NCBI GenBank assembly: GCA_900549545.1
Contig: URPA01000007.1
Location: forward strand, 1-64,000
Reading direction: 5' to 3'
DNA: 64,000 nt
Source: an uncultured Eubacteriales bacterium
Lineage (GTDB): Bacteria > Bacillota > Clostridia > Oscillospirales > Oscillospiraceae
In this document: positions 7,596 through 15,820 of the stretch, in pieces
How positions within the stretch are numbered: position 1 is the first letter of the stretch
Layout: each line of letters opens with the position of its first letter
The notes under the pieces: generated by a model
What the model was told of the DNA's origin: nothing
Databases searched by the model: none
Seen by the model: the letters and a program-made list of their open reading frames with translations, nothing else
Program-made: the position numbers and the translations under genes

Positions 7596-7892
7596 ATGGG
7601 CTGGTTTTCCCTTGAGGGCATCGTCACGATCTGGTTTATTGCGGCGAGCATTGCCCTGTTTATCATCATGGGCGTTGATAAATACTGCGCGAAGATAGGC
7701 GCGCGGCGCGTGCCCGAGGCGCGGCTTTTCAAAATCGCCATCCTCGGCGGCGCTGTGGGCGGCTGGCTCGGGATGCAGACCTTCCGGCACAAGACCCGGC
7801 ACCGGAAATTCGCTCTGGGCTTCCCCGCCCTCGCGGTTTTGCAGCTCGCGATACTATGGTATCTCTGGAACTACTCAATAGAACTTTTATAA
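7596..7892 (+). CDS. DUF1294 membrane protein
   Basis: A 98-residue membrane protein of the DUF1294 family, whose function is not known. The family signature MGVDKYCAKIGARRVPE (residues 26-42) and the block GGAVGGWLGMQTFRHKTRHRKF are both present, with three membrane segments. The ATG at 7596 follows GAGGGAGAT; an upstream in-frame ATG at 7575 lacks a good ribosome site. It sits 20 bases before the large ATP-grasp gene, so co-transcription is likely. Confidence 0.88.
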   Translation: MGWFSLEGIVTIWFIAASIALFIIMGVDKYCAKIGARRVPEARLFKIAILGGAVGGWLGMQTFRHKTRHRKFALGFPALAVLQLAILWYLWNYSIELL

Positions 7893-7912
7893 TTCAATAA
7901 AGGGGGCAAATT

Positions 7913-10486
7913 ATGGACAGGCAGGATTACATCAGCACAGGTATTGAAGGGCTGGACAAGACTATTGACTCTCTGCGCATGGGGGACACCGTCACCTGGC
8001 AGATAGAGAACATCAGCGACTACGCCCTTGTTGTTACCCAGTTCGTGACCTCCGTCGCGCTGACGGGAAAGCGCATTATCTACTTCCGCTTTGCAGACCA
8101 TGACGAGATTTTGGACACCGCCGCTCTCGCGCGGCGCGGCGCGAATGTGAAGAAATACGAGCTTGACCCCGCCGTCGGCTTCGAGACCTTCTCCGTGCAG
8201 GTGCACCGCATCCTCAATAATGAGGAGCCTAACGCCTTCTGCGTGACCGACTGCCTGTCTGACTTGCAGCGCTACTGGTTTTCGGACGCGATGGTCTGCA
8301 ACTTCTTCTGCCTGACGAGCGCCTTCGCAATGGAGCGCGGCTGCGTCACCTACGCGGCGATAAAGTACGAACGGCATGTCTACGAGACTATCTCCCGCAT
8401 CCGCCACGCGACGCCCGTTCTGCTCAATATCCGCACGCTGGGCGGCAGCACCTATATCCATCCCGTGAAGGCCGCCGGGCGCAGCACCCCCACTATGTAT
8501 TTCCCCCTGAAAATAACCGGCGACAGGAGCAGCATCATCTCCTCCAGCGCCGATACCTATTCGATTTTTGATATCTTCACCCAGACTGGCGAGCGGCGCG
8601 ACTGCTGGGACAGCATGTTCGACTCGGTGAAGGTCGGCCATGATGAGCCCACCGACCCGGACGGTGTCGCGCTCAAGGAGAACATCATGCGCTGCCTGCT
8701 GGGCACGGAGCCGACGCGCCTTGCCCTCTGCGGCAAGCACTTTTCCGTCCATGACCTGATGGAGATAAAGCGCCGCGAGATAGGCACCGGCTGCATCGGC
8801 GGCAAGGCCGTGGGCATGCTGCTCGCGCGAAACATCATCCGGGACTCGGACCCTGAGTTTTTCAAAGCGCGCATCGAACCGCACGACTCGTATTTTATCG
8901 GCGCGGATGTGTTCTATACCTATGCCGTCCAGTGCAACACCTGGGAGGTGCGCACAAAGATGGTCGAGCCGGAGGACTATATCCGCCTCGCGCCGGAGTT
9001 TCGGCGGCGGCTTCTGGAGGGGGAGTTCAGCCCCGCGATAAAAGAGCAGTTCATGTCCATGCTTGAATACTTCGGCCAGTCGCCCATCATCGTGCGCTCA
9101 AGCTCGCTGCTGGAGGACGGCTTTGGCAACGCCTTTGTCGGCAAGTATGAGAGCGTTTTCTGCCCCAATCAGGGCACACCCGAGGAGCGGTATCAGGTCT
9201 TTGAGCAGGCGGTCAAGACCGTCTATGCCAGCACCGTCAACCCCGAGGCCATTAAATACCGCGCCGACAGGAACCTTTTAAACCGCGATGAGCAGATGGC
9301 ACTGCTTGTCATGCGCGTCTGCGGCGACTGCCACGGGGATTATTACTATCCGCACATCGCCGGTGTTGGGCATTCGGTGAACCTCTATGTCAACAACAGC
9401 GTCAAATCCATGGACAACAAGGGTATGCTCCGGCTGGTCTTCGGCATGGGCACCCGCGCCGTTGACCGCGAGGCGGACGACTACGCCCGCTTTATAAGCC
9501 TCGACGCGCCCCTTGCCCCGCCCATGGTGGAGTACGGGGATGAGGCGAAGTTTTCCCAGCACTATGTGGACGCGATTAACCTCAAAACCAACAAATTTGA
9601 GAGCTTCCGCCTTGAGGACGCGGACAAAAAGAGCCTGCGCGCCCCGGCAAAGCTCTTCATGGAGCCGGATATGGCTGCCGCTGCCCGGTACAGGGAGATG
9701 GGCATCTATGACGAGCCGATACCGGACATTCTGAACTTTAACGGCCTGCTGCGGCGGACGAATTTCACCAAAGACATGACCCATGTCATGGAGCTGGTAG
9801 AAAAGACCTATGAATACCCCGTGGATGTGGAATACGCCTGCAACTTCACCGAGGACGGGGATTATAAAATCAACCTGCTCCAGTGCCGCCCGCTTCAGAC
9901 GCATGGCCTGGGCCACGCGGGAGTCATGCCCAAGGTGCGGGATTTCTTCTTCCGCATAAAGGGCAACTTCATGGGCGGCAACTCCTGCGTCCCCGTGCGC
10001 TACGGGGTGTTCGTGGACGTCGAGCCGTATCTCTCCCTGCCGGAGAGCAGAAAATACTCCGTCGCCCGCCGCATAGGCGAGCTGAATCTCAAGCTCAAGG
10101 ATAAGGGCGCGGTGCTCATAGGCCCCGGCAGATGGGGCACGACGACGCCGAGTCTCGGCGTGCCGGTGAGCTTTGCGGAGATAAACAAATTCACCTGCAT
10201 GTGTGAGCTTGCGTACAGCTCCCACGGGCTGCGCCCGGAGCTGAGCTACGGCAGCCACTTCTTCCAGGACCTTGTCGAGTCCGGCATTTTCTACGCGGCC
10301 GTCTATCAGGGCGAGGAGGGCGTGCAGTTTAATCAGGCGCTCTTTGACAGCTATCCCGATGTGTACACGGAGCTTACCGGGGACGAGGGCCTGAAAGATG
10401 TCATAAAGGTCTATGATTTCGGCGAAAACGGCGCAATTTTGTTCTCGGAAATATCCAAGCAGGACTGCTTTTTGGGCGCGCTTTAA
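7913..10486 (+). CDS. PEP/pyruvate-binding (PPDK_N) protein with KaiC-like N-domain
   Basis: An 857-residue cytoplasmic protein. Residues about 1-230 resemble a KaiC/RecA-like ATPase fold (STGIEGLDKTIDSLRMGD) but have no Walker A loop. From about residue 295 (GGKAVGMLLARNII) to 670 it has the ATP-grasp nucleotide-binding domain of pyruvate phosphate dikinase and PEP synthase, with the signatures IIVRSSSLLEDGFGNAFVG and LLQCRPLQT. The swivelling phosphohistidine domain and the PEP-binding barrel are absent, so it cannot be a full PEP synthase. Phosphotransfer to an unknown acceptor is plausible. It is preceded by AAAGGGGGC and followed after 3 bases by bioY. Confidence 0.82.
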   Translation: MDRQDYISTGIEGLDKTIDSLRMGDTVTWQIENISDYALVVTQFVTSVALTGKRIIYFRFADHDEILDTAALARRGANVKKYELDPAVGFETFSVQVHRILNNEEPNAFCVTDCLSDLQRYWFSDAMVCNFFCLTSAFAMERGCVTYAAIKYERHVYETISRIRHATPVLLNIRTLGGSTYIHPVKAAGRSTPTMYFPLKITGDRSSIISSSADTYSIFDIFTQTGERRDCWDSMFDSVKVGHDEPTDPDGVALKENIMRCLLGTEPTRLALCGKHFSVHDLMEIKRREIGTGCIGGKAVGMLLARNIIRDSDPEFFKARIEPHDSYFIGADVFYTYAVQCNTWEVRTKMVEPEDYIRLAPEFRRRLLEGEFSPAIKEQFMSMLEYFGQSPIIVRSSSLLEDGFGNAFVGKYESVFCPNQGTPEERYQVFEQAVKTVYASTVNPEAIKYRADRNLLNRDEQMALLVMRVCGDCHGDYYYPHIAGVGHSVNLYVNNSVKSMDNKGMLRLVFGMGTRAVDREADDYARFISLDAPLAPPMVEYGDEAKFSQHYVDAINLKTNKFESFRLEDADKKSLRAPAKLFMEPDMAAAARYREMGIYDEPIPDILNFNGLLRRTNFTKDMTHVMELVEKTYEYPVDVEYACNFTEDGDYKINLLQCRPLQTHGLGHAGVMPKVRDFFFRIKGNFMGGNSCVPVRYGVFVDVEPYLSLPESRKYSVARRIGELNLKLKDKGAVLIGPGRWGTTTPSLGVPVSFAEINKFTCMCELAYSSHGLRPELSYGSHFFQDLVESGIFYAAVYQGEEGVQFNQALFDSYPDVYTELTGDEGLKDVIKVYDFGENGAILFSEISKQDCFLGAL

Positions 10487-10489
10487 TAG

Positions 10490-11044
10490 ATGAAAAAGAA
10501 AACAGGCAAAAAAATCAGCACCCGGCAGATGGCCGCCTGCGCTCTGATGGCGGTGGCCATGTGCGTGTGCTCGTGGATTTCCGTGCCGACGCCTGTGCCC
10601 TTTACGATGCAGACCTTTGCGGTGTTCGCGGCCCTGCTGCTGCTTGGCGGCAGGCTGGGGCTAATATCAATCGTAGTGTATGTGCTGCTCGGCGCGGTGG
10701 GGCTGCCGGTGTTTTCGGGCTTTACCGGCGGGATAGGCCGCCTTATAGGCCCGACTGGGGGCTATATTCTGGGCTTTTTCATCATGGGCCTTGTCTACTG
10801 GCTGCTCGAGCGCCGCTGTGAGAGCTCGAGAGTCAAAAAGATTTTGAGCCTTGTGCTTGGCCTTTTGCTGTGTTATGCGTTTGGAACGGCATGGTTCGTG
10901 CGCGTCTACGCGCTGGGCGGCGGGGCCATATCCCTCGGCGGGGCGCTGATGGCCTGCGTCGTGCCCTTCATCGTGCCGGATGCCATAAAGCTGACACTTG
11001 CGATGTGGGTTGCGGAGATGCTGAAAAAATACATTAGTTATTGA
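10490..11044 (+). CDS. bioY: Biotin transporter S component BioY
   Basis: A 184-residue membrane protein that binds biotin as the S component of an ECF transporter. Recognisable BioY features are ISVPTPVPFTMQTFAVF near residue 30, LLGGRLGLISI, the GLPVFSGFTGGIGRLIGPTGGYILGF block (about 64-89) and six membrane segments. It is the last gene after the PPDK_N gene (3-base gap). The ECF energising module at 57475-60159 could supply its ATPases and T component. Biotin uptake fits an auxotroph; no bio synthesis gene is seen in the window. Confidence 0.93.
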   Translation: MKKKTGKKISTRQMAACALMAVAMCVCSWISVPTPVPFTMQTFAVFAALLLLGGRLGLISIVVYVLLGAVGLPVFSGFTGGIGRLIGPTGGYILGFFIMGLVYWLLERRCESSRVKKILSLVLGLLLCYAFGTAWFVRVYALGGGAISLGGALMACVVPFIVPDAIKLTLAMWVAEMLKKYISY

Positions 11045-11070
11045 CCGAAAAACCGGCGTTGTGATATAGT
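11041..11070 (+). promoter_or_regulatory. Promoter for the YeiH-family gene
   Basis: TTGACC (11041-11046, overlapping the bioY stop), 18-bp spacer, TATAGT (11065-11070). Confidence 0.6.
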
Positions 11071-11103
11071 AAGCTGAATTTATTATAGAAAGAAGTTTCG
11101 CTT

Positions 11104-12189
11104 ATGAATTGGTTAAAGTCAAATCTGCCCGGCGTGGTAAGCTGCATTGTCGTAGCGGGCGTTGCAACGCTCCTCGGCGGCCTGAAGCTCGGCGGCTTCT
11201 CGCTGGATGTCATCGGCGCGCCGGTGTTCGCCATTTTAATCGGCATGATAATCACCCTTATAAGCCCCAAGTTTGCCAAAAATGAGAGCGTTGCCCCCGG
11301 CATCAAGTTCACCTCAAAAAAGGTCTTGCAGTGGGCGGTCATCATTCTGGGCTTCTCCCTGAATATGGGCACGATTCTCAGCGTCGGCGCGAAGAGCCTT
11401 CCGGTCATAATCTCCACCATCAGCATCTCTCTTATCACCGCATATGTGATGATGAAGGTCCTCAAAATGGATGGGACGACCTCCTGCCTTATAGGCGTCG
11501 GCTCTTCCATCTGCGGCGGCTCCGCCATTGCGGCTACCGCCTCGGTCATTGACGCAGACGATAATAAGGTCGCCCAGTCTATCTCCGTTATCTTCCTCTT
11601 TAATGTTCTGGCGGCGCTTATCTTCCCAACTCTGGGGCACGGCATTGGCCTGGGCAGCGAGGGATTTGCCATCTTCGCTGGTACCGCCGTGAACGATACC
11701 TCCTCTGTCACCGCCTGCGCCTCCACGGCTGAGGGCATCTACGGCGTGGACGGGATCCTCTCCGCCGCCGTCACGGTCAAGCTCACAAGGACGCTCGCCA
11801 TCATCCCCATCACCCTTGTGCTGGCGCTTCACCGCGTGCGTAAGGCAAAAAAAGAGGGCGCGGAAGGCGGGGCGTACTCCCTCAAGAGCATTTTCCCGTT
11901 TTTCATTCTGTACTTTATCGCCGCCGCCGTCATCACCACGCTCTTGGGCCTGCTGCCCGAGAGCGGCTTCACCGTTTTCTATAACGGCGCGTTTATGAAG
12001 GCGGTCAAGTGGCTGGCGAAGTTCTTCATCGCCATGGCGATGTGCGCGATAGGCTTCAACACCAACATCGTGGAGCTGGTTAAAAAGGGCGGCAAGCCCA
12101 TTTTGATGGGCTTTACCTGCTGGGTGATGATAACCGCCGTGTCCCTGCTCGTCCAGCTCGCCACCGGTATTTTCTATACGAATATATAA
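11104..12189 (+). CDS. YeiH-family (UPF0324) putative sulfate/anion exporter
   Basis: A 361-residue polytopic membrane protein with about ten segments. Family landmarks are VIGAPVFAILIGMI, GIKFTSKKVLQWAVIILGFSLN (about 63-84), VGSSICGGSAIAA near residue 136 and AGTAVNDTSSVTACA near residue 197. Family members are annotated as putative sulfate exporters (YeiH) in Enterobacteria; substrate here is unproven. The start ATG follows AAGAAG and lies about 30 nt below its own promoter. A family C repeat follows the gene. Confidence 0.9.
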   Translation: MNWLKSNLPGVVSCIVVAGVATLLGGLKLGGFSLDVIGAPVFAILIGMIITLISPKFAKNESVAPGIKFTSKKVLQWAVIILGFSLNMGTILSVGAKSLPVIISTISISLITAYVMMKVLKMDGTTSCLIGVGSSICGGSAIAATASVIDADDNKVAQSISVIFLFNVLAALIFPTLGHGIGLGSEGFAIFAGTAVNDTSSVTACASTAEGIYGVDGILSAAVTVKLTRTLAIIPITLVLALHRVRKAKKEGAEGGAYSLKSIFPFFILYFIAAAVITTLLGLLPESGFTVFYNGAFMKAVKWLAKFFIAMAMCAIGFNTNIVELVKKGGKPILMGFTCWVMITAVSLLVQLATGIFYTNI

Positions 12190-12218
12190 ACAAAAGCGCC
12201 GCAAATTTGCAGATTCCA

Positions 12219-12357
12219 CTTGGCTCTCCCTATGGGAGAGCTGGCGCGCAGCGCCTGAGAGGGTCTCTCGTGCAAAACCCACCGTGCAGGAGATATCCTC
12301 TCCGTCTTGCCGCTTCGCGTCAAGCCACCTCCCCTTGTTGCGACAAGGGGAGGCTTT
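12219..12357 (+). repeat. Family C element, copy C1
   Basis: About 140 bp with inverted arms. The left arm reads TTGGCTCTCCCTATGGGAGA then GCTGGCGC...GCGCC, and the right arm ends CTCCCCTTGTTGCGACAAGG then GGAGG. Each arm itself folds into two small hairpins. It lies between the YeiH-family gene and the DUF559 gene. Confidence 0.8.
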
Positions 12358-12397
12358 AGAAAGCCAACAACGAGAAATAGTATTCAGAGGTAAGGCT

Positions 12398-12772
12398 ATG
12401 CGGGAAAAAGATAATAAAAATGTTCTTCCTAACGCACGGCGGCTGCGCCGTAATATGACAAAGGAGGAAAGACACCTTTGGTATGACTTCCTCCGAACCT
12501 ACCCTATCCATATCTATAAGCAGAAAATTTTTGGAAAATATATTGTGGATTTTTACTGCGCGAGGGCAAAGCTCGTGATTGAGCTTGACGGCTCGCAGCA
12601 TTTTGAGAAAGAAAATGAGGAAAAAGATAAACAGCGCACTGCCTTTTTGGAAAACTACGGGCTGAGGGTAATACGTATTCCAAACAATGAAGTTAATAAC
12701 AATTTCAGGGCAGTGTGCGAGTACATAGACAGGGAGATAAAGCTGTCAATCTGCAATGGCGAAACAGATTGA
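12398..12772 (+). CDS. DUF559-family endonuclease-like protein
   Basis: A 124-residue protein of the DUF559 family, related to very-short-patch-repair and restriction endonucleases of the PD-(D/E)XK fold. Signatures are NARRLRRNMTKEERHLWYDF near the N-terminus, then YKQKIFGKYIVDFYC, KLVIELDGSQHF (catalytic E-x-D region) and the closing VIRIPNNEV. The length is full for the family. The ATG at 12398 follows GAGGTAAGG. The gene is an island: a complete family C element lies 40 bases upstream and single family C arms lie downstream. The adenine-rich codon use differs from the neighbouring genes, which suggests transfer. Target and partner are unknown. Confidence 0.88.
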   Translation: MREKDNKNVLPNARRLRRNMTKEERHLWYDFLRTYPIHIYKQKIFGKYIVDFYCARAKLVIELDGSQHFEKENEEKDKQRTAFLENYGLRVIRIPNNEVNNNFRAVCEYIDREIKLSICNGETD

Positions 12773-12798
12773 CTTTACAGAAATACTACGAGGTGTAG

Positions 12799-12848
12799 AC
12801 GACCCCTCAGACGCTTCGCGCCAGCTCCCCTTACGCAGGGGAGCCTTG
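12799..12848 (-). repeat. Family C solo arm, copy C2
   Basis: A right-hand type arm (GACCCCTCAG...GCCAGCTCCCCTTACGCA...GGGGAGCC) just after the DUF559 gene, with no left arm before it. It faces the oppositely oriented solo arm at 13019. Confidence 0.75.
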
Positions 12849-13018
12849 ATGCGGTGTTTTGATACCGGCAAAAGCTAATTTGAGCGCTGCATTTATACAT
12901 GATGGAATTAAAGCTTTTTCCATGTTTGACACTGACAGATTGTCTCTTGGTCACAGCTCCTCGGTGAAAGGCTGCGCAGTAGATTCGGTTTAGCGCACAA
13001 CCGCCAAATTTGCAGCAT

Positions 13019-13076
13019 CCAAAGGCTCCCCTGCGTAAGGGGAGCTGGCACGGCGCAGCCGTGACTGAGGGGTCGT
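13019..13076 (+). repeat. Family C solo arm, copy C3
   Basis: A left-hand type arm (AAAGGCTCCCCTGCGTAAGG, GGAGCTGGCACGG...CCGTGACTGAGGGG) pointing toward the response-regulator gene. The 170 bp between this and C2 carry no gene that I can support. Confidence 0.75.
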
Positions 13077-13123
13077 CCCCACAAAATCCCCCCTAATTAA
13101 ACAAGTCTTAAATATTTAAGCCC

Positions 13124-13152
13124 TTGGTTTTTAATCCGCGGGCGGATATACT
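13124..13152 (+). promoter_or_regulatory. Promoter of the two-component operon
   Basis: TTGGTT (13124-13129), 17-bp spacer, TATACT (13147-13152). A palindrome CTTAAATATTTAAG lies immediately upstream (about 13107-13120) and could be a regulator site. Confidence 0.6.
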
Positions 13153-13173
13153 ATTCGACGAGGTGAAAAGAGA

Positions 13174-13869
13174 GTGTACAACATTTTGATTTGCGACGAT
13201 GAAAGGGACATAGTCTCGGCGCTGAAAATCTATCTCGAGGCCGAGGGCTACACTACCTTTGCGGCATATAACGGCAGGGAGGCGCTGGGGCTCCTCTCAG
13301 AGCGGGACATTCACCTTGTGCTTATGGATATCATGATGCCGGAGATGGACGGGATAAGCGCCATGGTGAAGATTCGCGAGAGCAGCAATGTCCCGGTTAT
13401 CCTGCTCACCGCCAAGGGTGAGGACACCGACAAGGTGCTGGGCCTGAACGTGGGCGCGGATGATTACATCACAAAGCCCTTTAACCCCGTGGAGATGCTT
13501 GCCCGCGTGCGCTCCCAGCTTCGGCGGTACATGCAGCTTGGCGGCGGCGCTGTGCGGGAGGATGTGCTGCGCAACGGCGGGATAAGCCTTGACGATAAGA
13601 GCAAGGAGGTCACCGTCGACGGCGAGCCGGTGAGCCTGACGCCCACGGAGTATGACATCCTGAAATTTCTCATGCAGCACCCGGGCGAGGTGTTTCAGCC
13701 CAAGGTCATCTACCGCCGCGTGTGGGACGATGAGCCGTACGGTGCGGAGAGCACGGTGGCGGTGCACATCCGGCACCTGCGCGAAAAAATTGAGATAAAC
13801 CCCGCCGAGCCGCGATATATCAAGGCCGTATGGGGGCAGGGCTATAAAATGGAGAAGGTGAGTAAATGA
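13174..13869 (+). CDS. OmpR/PhoB-family response regulator
   Basis: A 231-residue transcription regulator. The receiver domain (1-120) has the acidic pair DD (8-9), phospho-acceptor Asp52 in LMDIMMPEMDG, Thr in LLTAKG and Lys in YITKPF. The winged-helix DNA-binding domain (about 130-231) includes LTPTEYDILKFLMQHPGEV, VWDDEPYGAESTVAVHIRHL and the ending YIKAVWGQGYKM. It starts with GTG, preceded by GAGGTGAAAAG. It overlaps the sensor kinase start by 4 bases, so the kinase gene downstream is its cognate partner. The genes it controls are not evident. Confidence 0.95.
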   Translation: MYNILICDDERDIVSALKIYLEAEGYTTFAAYNGREALGLLSERDIHLVLMDIMMPEMDGISAMVKIRESSNVPVILLTAKGEDTDKVLGLNVGADDYITKPFNPVEMLARVRSQLRRYMQLGGGAVREDVLRNGGISLDDKSKEVTVDGEPVSLTPTEYDILKFLMQHPGEVFQPKVIYRRVWDDEPYGAESTVAVHIRHLREKIEINPAEPRYIKAVWGQGYKMEKVSK

Positions 13870-15755
13870 AAAAGCTAAGAGGCAGCCTTTTTGCGAAAAT
13901 AGTCGCCATTTTCCTGCTGACGGTGCTTGCCGTGGGGCTTGTGTTCTCCGCCGCGGGCATTGTCTGGATGATCAATATCAACGCCTACTCCGCAGATTAT
14001 CAGACGGCGCGGAGCAACGCCCTTGACAATCTCGGCCGGAACCATTGCAATGCGGCCGGGCATATGTATGCCGAGAGCAGAGACATGGAATATCCCATAT
14101 TTTATTATTCCGACACAAACTTCCTTTTCAGCATTTATGATCAGGACGGAAAGCTCCTTTTCAAAGGCTATTCCGGGGAGGACACCGTCTGGGCGGGCAG
14201 CGAACTTGTGCCTGTGGATGTCTATAATTATGAGGACGGCAGCTATGAGTACGAGTATCTCACCGTGAAGGGCTACATCCTCAAAAACATGGTCTATGAC
14301 GACGAGCTGAAGATCTGCGTAAACCTGTTTGCCTTTGTGTACGCCCTGCGCACGGGTATGATAATCTTCGCAGTGACGGCGCTGCTGCTGTGTATCTTCC
14401 TGTTCATCTTCCTGATGTGCGCCGCCGGGCACAGGGACGGGAGCGACACTATCACCAAAAACGCCCTTGACCGCATACCCTTTGATTTGTTTACAGCCAT
14501 CGCGGTGACGGTTTTCTGCCTGCTGATAATACCGGTCTTTGGCGGCTGGCTGACCAACAATTTGTTCATCTGGATATTGGCGGCGGCGATGCTCATCGGC
14601 GCGTTTTTGACGGCGCTTGCGTTTTTCATGAGCTTTGCAACGCGCATGAAGGCGGGCAGCTTTACGGGGCTTATAAAAAGCTGCATTATTTATAAGATCC
14701 TGAGCTGGTGCTGGAAGATATTCAAAATGTTCTGGCGCGAGTTTGCAAGGCTGCTGCGCGGCATCCCGCTTTTGGGGCGCTGGGGCTTTGCGGTGCTTGC
14801 GCTGCTGATAGTAGAGTTTATAGTCATCATCGCAACCGATTATGAGACGGACACTGAGCTGTTTTTCTGGTTTATAGAACGGGCGGTGCTGGTTGCTCTG
14901 CTGCTGTACGCGCTGCTGTGTGTAAACAGCCTGCGCAAGGGGGCGAAGGAGCTCGCCTCCGGCAACGACGGGTATAAGATTGACAGCACGAAAATGCGCG
15001 GCGTGTTCAAGGAGCACGCGGAGGATCTCAACAACATCGGCACTGGCATAAGCCGCGCGGTCAACGAGCGCATGAAGAGCGAGCGCTTCCGCACGGAGCT
15101 TATAACCAATGTCTCCCACGACATCAAAACGCCGCTGACTTCCATCATTAACTATGTCGACCTCATCGGCAAGGAAGAGCCGGAGAGCGAGAAAATGCGC
15201 GAGTATATCGACGTGCTCTCCCGCCAGTCGGCGCGGCTCAAGAAGCTCATTGACGACCTTATCGAGGCATCGAAGGCCTCCACCGGCAACCTCAATGTCA
15301 ATCTCCAGCGCTGCGAGCTGGGCGTCCTGCTCGACCAGACGGCAGGGGAGTACGGCGAGCGGCTTTCTAAGGCGGGGCTTGAGCTGGTGCTTACAAAGCC
15401 CGAGGAGGCCGTGACCATCATGGCCGATGGGCGGCACATCTGGCGCATATTTGATAACCTTATGAATAACGCCTGCAAATACGCCCAGCCCGGCACGAGG
15501 ATATACCTCACGCTAAACCGCGTGGGCAACACGGCGAATGTCATCTTCCGCAATATCTCCCGCTCGATGCTCAACATCACCGGCGATGAGCTGATGGAGC
15601 GCTTCGTCCGGGGCGACAGCTCCCGCAACACCGAGGGCAGCGGTCTTGGCCTGAATATTGCCAAGAGCCTCGCCCAGCTCCAGGGCGGCGAGATGGACCT
15701 CACCCTCGACGGCGACTTGTTCAAGGTGACGCTGAGCTTCCCAATAGTGGAGTGA
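13866..15755 (+). CDS. Membrane sensor histidine kinase
   Basis: A 629-residue kinase that should phosphorylate the overlapping response regulator. It has a membrane segment near residues 10-35, an extracytoplasmic region to about 155, and then an unusually large membrane block (further segments between about 160 and 360) before the cytoplasmic core. The dimerisation/phospho-acceptor box reads NVSHDIKTPLTSIINYVDL with His418. The ATPase domain has the N box (IFDNLMNNACKYA) and GEGSGLGLN-like motif EGSGLGLNIAKSL near the end. The many-segment sensor region is larger than in standard PhoR-type kinases. The stimulus is unknown. Confidence 0.94.
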   Translation: MKKLRGSLFAKIVAIFLLTVLAVGLVFSAAGIVWMININAYSADYQTARSNALDNLGRNHCNAAGHMYAESRDMEYPIFYYSDTNFLFSIYDQDGKLLFKGYSGEDTVWAGSELVPVDVYNYEDGSYEYEYLTVKGYILKNMVYDDELKICVNLFAFVYALRTGMIIFAVTALLLCIFLFIFLMCAAGHRDGSDTITKNALDRIPFDLFTAIAVTVFCLLIIPVFGGWLTNNLFIWILAAAMLIGAFLTALAFFMSFATRMKAGSFTGLIKSCIIYKILSWCWKIFKMFWREFARLLRGIPLLGRWGFAVLALLIVEFIVIIATDYETDTELFFWFIERAVLVALLLYALLCVNSLRKGAKELASGNDGYKIDSTKMRGVFKEHAEDLNNIGTGISRAVNERMKSERFRTELITNVSHDIKTPLTSIINYVDLIGKEEPESEKMREYIDVLSRQSARLKKLIDDLIEASKASTGNLNVNLQRCELGVLLDQTAGEYGERLSKAGLELVLTKPEEAVTIMADGRHIWRIFDNLMNNACKYAQPGTRIYLTLNRVGNTANVIFRNISRSMLNITGDELMERFVRGDSSRNTEGSGLGLNIAKSLAQLQGGEMDLTLDGDLFKVTLSFPIVE

Positions 15756-15781
15756 GCTGAATGATGAATAATGAATAATAG

Positions 15782-15812
15782 CCCCGCCCTCCGGCAACGC
15801 CGGAGGGCGGGG
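15782..15812. terminator. Bidirectional terminator hairpin
   Basis: A GC-rich 14-bp stem (CCCCGCCCTCCGGC and complement) between the sensor kinase and the convergent glycosyltransferase gene. Confidence 0.7.
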
Positions 15813-15820
15813 TTGTTGAT

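Noticed and set aside
12799..13076. Possible CRISPR-like or direct-repeat array
   Set aside because: The repeats are inverted family C arms with variable spacing, not regular direct repeats with unique spacers; no cas gene is present.
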